NCBI GenBank assembly: GCA_023264915.1
Contig: JAHFUU010000073.1
Location: 1 to 8,562, forward strand
From: Microthrixaceae bacterium
GTDB taxonomy: Bacteria > Actinomycetota > Acidimicrobiia > Acidimicrobiales > Acidimicrobilacustridaceae
Length of the DNA stretch: 8,562 bases
Direction: 5' to 3'
The position numbers and the translations under genes were made by a program. Below are positions 5,947 through 8,562 of the stretch, piece by piece (the stretch's first letter is position 1; each line of letters opens with the position of its first letter). A model generated the notes under the pieces. The model worked only from the letters and a program-made list of their open reading frames with translations. It did not search any database and was not told the DNA's origin.

Positions 5947-8313
5947 TCACTGCTGGGCCAGCAGCGCTGCCACCGAGGCGGCATCATCGGGGGTGAGGTC
6001 GCCCGAGATGTCAAGAACGGCCTGCCGGATGCCAGCCGTACAGCGGAACGGCCCGTTCCAGCGAGCGGGGTCGACCGCCCCCGCAGTGTCATACCCACAG
6101 GTGATCCCGTAGAAGCCGAGAAGGACCGCTACCGAGTACGGCAGGTCTAGGGCCGCGACGAGAGCGCCGTCCATGTACAGCTTCGAGCGGGCCGGCACAC
6201 CCTTGCCGGCGAGCAGGTCCGCGGGCGGCCCCGTCGGCTCGAACTCGAAGCGGAGCGTGTGATCCCCCGCGGGCACCCGGTCAGGTGAGCTGACCGTGAA
6301 CCATTCGAGACCGACGTAGTTGTGGACGTGGTGCAGGTGCCCGTCGAGCAGGTAGAAGGCGAAGCCCACCCTGCGATTGCCTTGGGCAAGAAGGATCCCT
6401 TCAACCGGTCCGTCTTGGGGGATCGTCACCTCAGCGGTGATCGCGTGCGGGCGACCGGTCAGCCGCGGCGCAATCGTGAAGGGCAACGGAGCGGCACCGG
6501 GCAGGAACAGGAGCTGCTTTCGATGAGAACCGACCTGGGGTCGCCGCGCCACGCGGTCAGCGAAGCTGGCCACGGGCAAGACCTTGTAGCGCGCCGCCTC
6601 GGAGTACCACAGCTCGATCATCTCCTTGAGACGTTCGGGATCCGAGTCAGCCAGGTTCACGCGCTCGGATGGATCTGACCTGAGGTCATACAGCTCCCAT
6701 TCGGTGTCGAGCTCGTCAAGCAACGCGCGTGTGATACGGGTGAACCTGAACGGCCGGCCACGCTCCCGTGCCTCGGCCAGACTCGGAGCTTCGAACGGGC
6801 ACACGGCCCGCCAACCGCTGTGGTAGATCGATCGGTGGCCATTCATCTCGAAGTACTGGACGGAGTGGACCTCGGGGGCGTCCGGGTCATCAAAGGTGGG
6901 CCTGAGGCTCGTGCCCTCGAGAGGTTCTTGCTTCACGCCGTCGACCGTCTCAGGTGGGTCGATACCCGCGCATCCCAAGATGGTGGCAGCAAGGTCGATC
7001 GCGTGCGCGTACTGGGTTCGCACGCCTCCCTGGTCGCCGATGCCCGCAGGCCACGAGATGACGCACGGCTCACTCACCCCTCCGCGATACGTCTCGCGCT
7101 TCCAGCGGCGGAACGGGGCATTGCCCGCCCAGGTCCAGCCCCACGAGTAGTGCGGGAAGGTCTCGATGCCGCCCCAGAGCTCGTAGCGTTCGAGGTTGTC
7201 CTCGAGGCGCTCGGGCACCAAGTTGAAGAACAGGGCCTCGTTGAACGTGCCATCTGGCCCGCCTTCGGCACTCGCGCCGTTGTCAGAGATCGCAATAACC
7301 AAGGTGTTGTCGAGCTCACCCAGGCTCTCGATGAAGTCGAGCACCCTGCCGAAGTGATGATCGGTCTGGGTCAAGAACCCCGCGTAGACCTCCATCTGTC
7401 GCGCGGCCATCACCCTTGCGTCCTCGCCCAGCTCGTCCCACGCCGTCACATCAGGGTCGCGCTCGCTCAGCTCCGCGTTCTGCGCGACCACTCCCGCCGC
7501 CTTCTGCTTCGCGAACACCTTCTGGCGGTACGCGTCCCACCCGGCGTCGAAGCAGCCTCTGTAGCGCTCGATCCACTCCCCTTCGACATGGTGGGGCGCG
7601 TGCCCGGCACCGGTGGCGTAGTACAAGAAGAACGGCTTGTCAGGCGCTGCAACGTGTGCGTCCTTGATGAACCCGATCGCGCGGTCCGCCAGGTCACGGT
7701 TGAGGTGATAGCCGTCCTCGGGGCCATATGGGGGGTCGACGGCTGTGTTGTCCTGCACCAGGTCGGGATACCACTGGTCGGTATCACCTGACATGAACCC
7801 GTAGTAGCGCTCGAACCCCCGACCGAGGGGCCAGGTGCGGTACGGGCCTGCTGCTGACCATTCGGAAGGTGAGGCCAGGTGCCACTTCCCGACGGCGAAG
7901 GTGTTGTAGCCGGCCTGGCGCAGGATCGCAGGCAAGAAGCCGTACCGGGGCTCGGCGGTGGCATTGTGACCGGGGTAGCCGAGGGACATCTCGGCCAGCG
8001 AAGACATCCCAACCGTGTGATGGTTGCGGCCGGTCAACAGGCAGGCACGTGTCGGCGAGCACAGTGCCGTCGCATGGAAGTTGGAGTACCGGAGGCCGCG
8101 CCCTGACAACCGGTCAAGGGTCGGCATCTCACAGAGGCCACCGAAGGGTGACAGCTGAGCGAAGCCCACATCATCGAGGACGAACAGCACCACGTTTGGA
8201 GCACCCTCTGGCGGGCGTGGGATCGCGGGCCACGCCGGCTGTGACTCCTCGACGGTCGCACCGATCACTCCCGGGAACGGCGTTCCGGGCTCGTACTCCA
8301 CGAAGTCGCTCAT
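5947..8313 (-). CDS. Arylsulfatase, formylglycine-dependent, AtsA-like long form
   Basis: A 788-residue type I sulfatase that hydrolyses sulfate esters. All family residues are present: Asp47-Asp48 (FVLDDVG), the modification motif CSPTR at 85-89 (Cys85 becomes formylglycine), Lys143 and His145 (VGKWHLAS), His238 (GAGHAPHH), Asp344-Asn345 (AISDNGAS) and Lys405 (RRWKRETYRGG). The order and near-constant spacing match Pseudomonas aeruginosa arylsulfatase (13/14, 51, 113, 115, 211, 317/318, 375). Residues about 610-770 form a C-terminal beta-rich domain, and total length resembles the mycobacterial AtsA/AtsD proteins. No signal peptide is seen, so it is probably cytosolic. The ATG at 8313 is chosen for the GAGG 5 nt upstream; an in-frame ATG at 8376 would add 21 Arg/Asp-rich residues and overlaps a candidate -10 box. 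The required formylglycine-generating enzyme is not in the window. The natural substrate is unknown. Confidence 0.96.
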   Translation of the reverse strand: MSDFVEYEPGTPFPGVIGATVEESQPAWPAIPRPPEGAPNVVLFVLDDVGFAQLSPFGGLCEMPTLDRLSGRGLRYSNFHATALCSPTRACLLTGRNHHTVGMSSLAEMSLGYPGHNATAEPRYGFLPAILRQAGYNTFAVGKWHLASPSEWSAAGPYRTWPLGRGFERYYGFMSGDTDQWYPDLVQDNTAVDPPYGPEDGYHLNRDLADRAIGFIKDAHVAAPDKPFFLYYATGAGHAPHHVEGEWIERYRGCFDAGWDAYRQKVFAKQKAAGVVAQNAELSERDPDVTAWDELGEDARVMAARQMEVYAGFLTQTDHHFGRVLDFIESLGELDNTLVIAISDNGASAEGGPDGTFNEALFFNLVPERLEDNLERYELWGGIETFPHYSWGWTWAGNAPFRRWKRETYRGGVSEPCVISWPAGIGDQGGVRTQYAHAIDLAATILGCAGIDPPETVDGVKQEPLEGTSLRPTFDDPDAPEVHSVQYFEMNGHRSIYHSGWRAVCPFEAPSLAEARERGRPFRFTRITRALLDELDTEWELYDLRSDPSERVNLADSDPERLKEMIELWYSEAARYKVLPVASFADRVARRPQVGSHRKQLLFLPGAAPLPFTIAPRLTGRPHAITAEVTIPQDGPVEGILLAQGNRRVGFAFYLLDGHLHHVHNYVGLEWFTVSSPDRVPAGDHTLRFEFEPTGPPADLLAGKGVPARSKLYMDGALVAALDLPYSVAVLLGFYGITCGYDTAGAVDPARWNGPFRCTAGIRQAVLDISGDLTPDDAASVAALLAQQ

Positions 8314-8318
8314 CTGGT

Positions 8319-8322
8319 CCTC
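8319..8322 (-). promoter_or_regulatory. Ribosome binding site of the sulfatase
   Basis: The minus strand reads GTGAGG, then ACCAG, then ATG at 8313. The GAGG core is at 8319-8322 with 5-nt spacing, supporting the 788-residue start over the longer one at 8376. Confidence 0.65.
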
Positions 8323-8375
8323 ACTGTCTCGACAACGATCGCCGTAGTCCCCTTCACGGCCGCCTGAACGGCGCA

Positions 8376-8406
8376 TCTATCACAATCTGGCAGTGGTACT
8401 GTCACA
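8376..8406 (-). promoter_or_regulatory. Candidate promoter/operator of the sulfatase
   Basis: On the minus strand GTGACA (8400-8405, five of six to TTGACA) is followed after 18 nt by GATAGA (8376-8381, three of six to TATAAT), about 60 nt before the ATG, in one of the most AT-rich spots of the window. The same bases form a direct repeat, TGTGACAG (8399-8406) and TGTGATAG (8377-8384), 22 bp apart, i.e. about two helical turns, which could be a regulator site overlapping the promoter. Confidence 0.35.
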
Positions 8407-8562
8407 TCATTTCGAGCAAAGGGCAAGTTCCTGGACGAGGGGCCACCGGCAGGTGTGAGCGCCGATGGCGCCCCAACAGATGAGGGGCCGCGGATCCCAT
8501 CCCAGCCACATGCCTCGTCGGACCGGGGCGGAGCCCCGCTAGAAGCCTCAAAGGTTGAATCA
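8407..8562. other. Right-edge region with a GC hairpin, no clear gene
   Basis: No convincing gene is visible. CGGGGC (8524-8529) and GCCCCG (8533-8538) pair perfectly around a GGA loop, a form common in actinobacterial intergenic DNA, without a T-run on either side. On the minus strand a frame is open from the edge to a TGA overlapping the sulfatase ATG, but its third-position GC is low compared with the real genes and its product shows no domain. Confidence 0.4.

Noticed and set aside
6820..7791. Long plus-strand frame of 323 codons
   Set aside because: It lies entirely antisense to the catalytic domain of the sulfatase, whose motifs are unambiguous; the frame is open only because of the codon bias opposite it.
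8465..8542. Small plus-strand frame of 25 residues near the right edge
   Set aside because: Arg/Pro-rich sequence, poor ribosome binding site, and it runs through the GC hairpin; no evidence of coding.
8311..8561. Minus-strand open frame from the right edge whose TGA overlaps the sulfatase ATG (ATGA)
   Set aside because: The overlap looks operon-like, but the 83 codons have much lower third-position GC than the real genes, the product has no recognisable domain, and the frame crosses the AT-rich candidate promoter. A real upstream gene end cannot be fully excluded without more sequence.

Overview
The window is a high-GC stretch with strong G/C bias at third codon positions, GTG starts and GC-rich intergenic DNA. 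This fits an actinobacterium. The secreted protein with LDTR/DVxGWYG repeats and the long arylsulfatase resembling the mycobacterial AtsA type make an environmental actinobacterial lineage (for example Acidimicrobiia) plausible, but the sequence does not fix the taxon. It holds six protein genes, one cut by the left edge. I see no rRNA, tRNA, CRISPR array, transposase, integrase or phage gene.

Layout. (1) Positions 1-2005, minus strand: an amidase-signature (AS) amidase followed, after a 59-nt gap, by a class I glutamine amidotransferase whose C-terminus lies beyond the left edge. The pair is probably an operon for hydrolysis or transfer of an amide nitrogen; the substrate is unknown. (2) Positions 2006-2486: a divergent intergenic region of about 480 nt, with a 14-nt dyad and short repeats near the amidase end. 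(3) Positions 2487-2855, plus: queD, 6-carboxytetrahydropterin synthase of the queuosine/7-deazaguanine pathway, without other que genes nearby. (4) Positions 3058-5103, plus: a secreted alpha/beta-hydrolase (esterase type) with three C-terminal repeats of about 115 residues. (5) Positions 5096-5887, plus: a DUF1275/YoaK-type membrane protein whose start overlaps the esterase stop by 8 nt, suggesting co-translation. (6) Positions 5947-8313, minus, convergent with the previous gene: a formylglycine-dependent arylsulfatase of 788 residues with a complete metal and catalytic residue set. The right edge (8314-8562) is mainly its upstream region.

Taken together this looks like ordinary accessory/catabolic chromosome: hydrolases acting on amides, esters and sulfate esters, a membrane protein of unknown role and one pterin-type enzyme. 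I found no convincing undescribed multi-gene system. The points that most deserve a second look are the repeat-bearing esterase coupled to a DUF1275 protein, the amidase/amidotransferase pair, the isolated queD, and candidate operators upstream of the amidase and the sulfatase.
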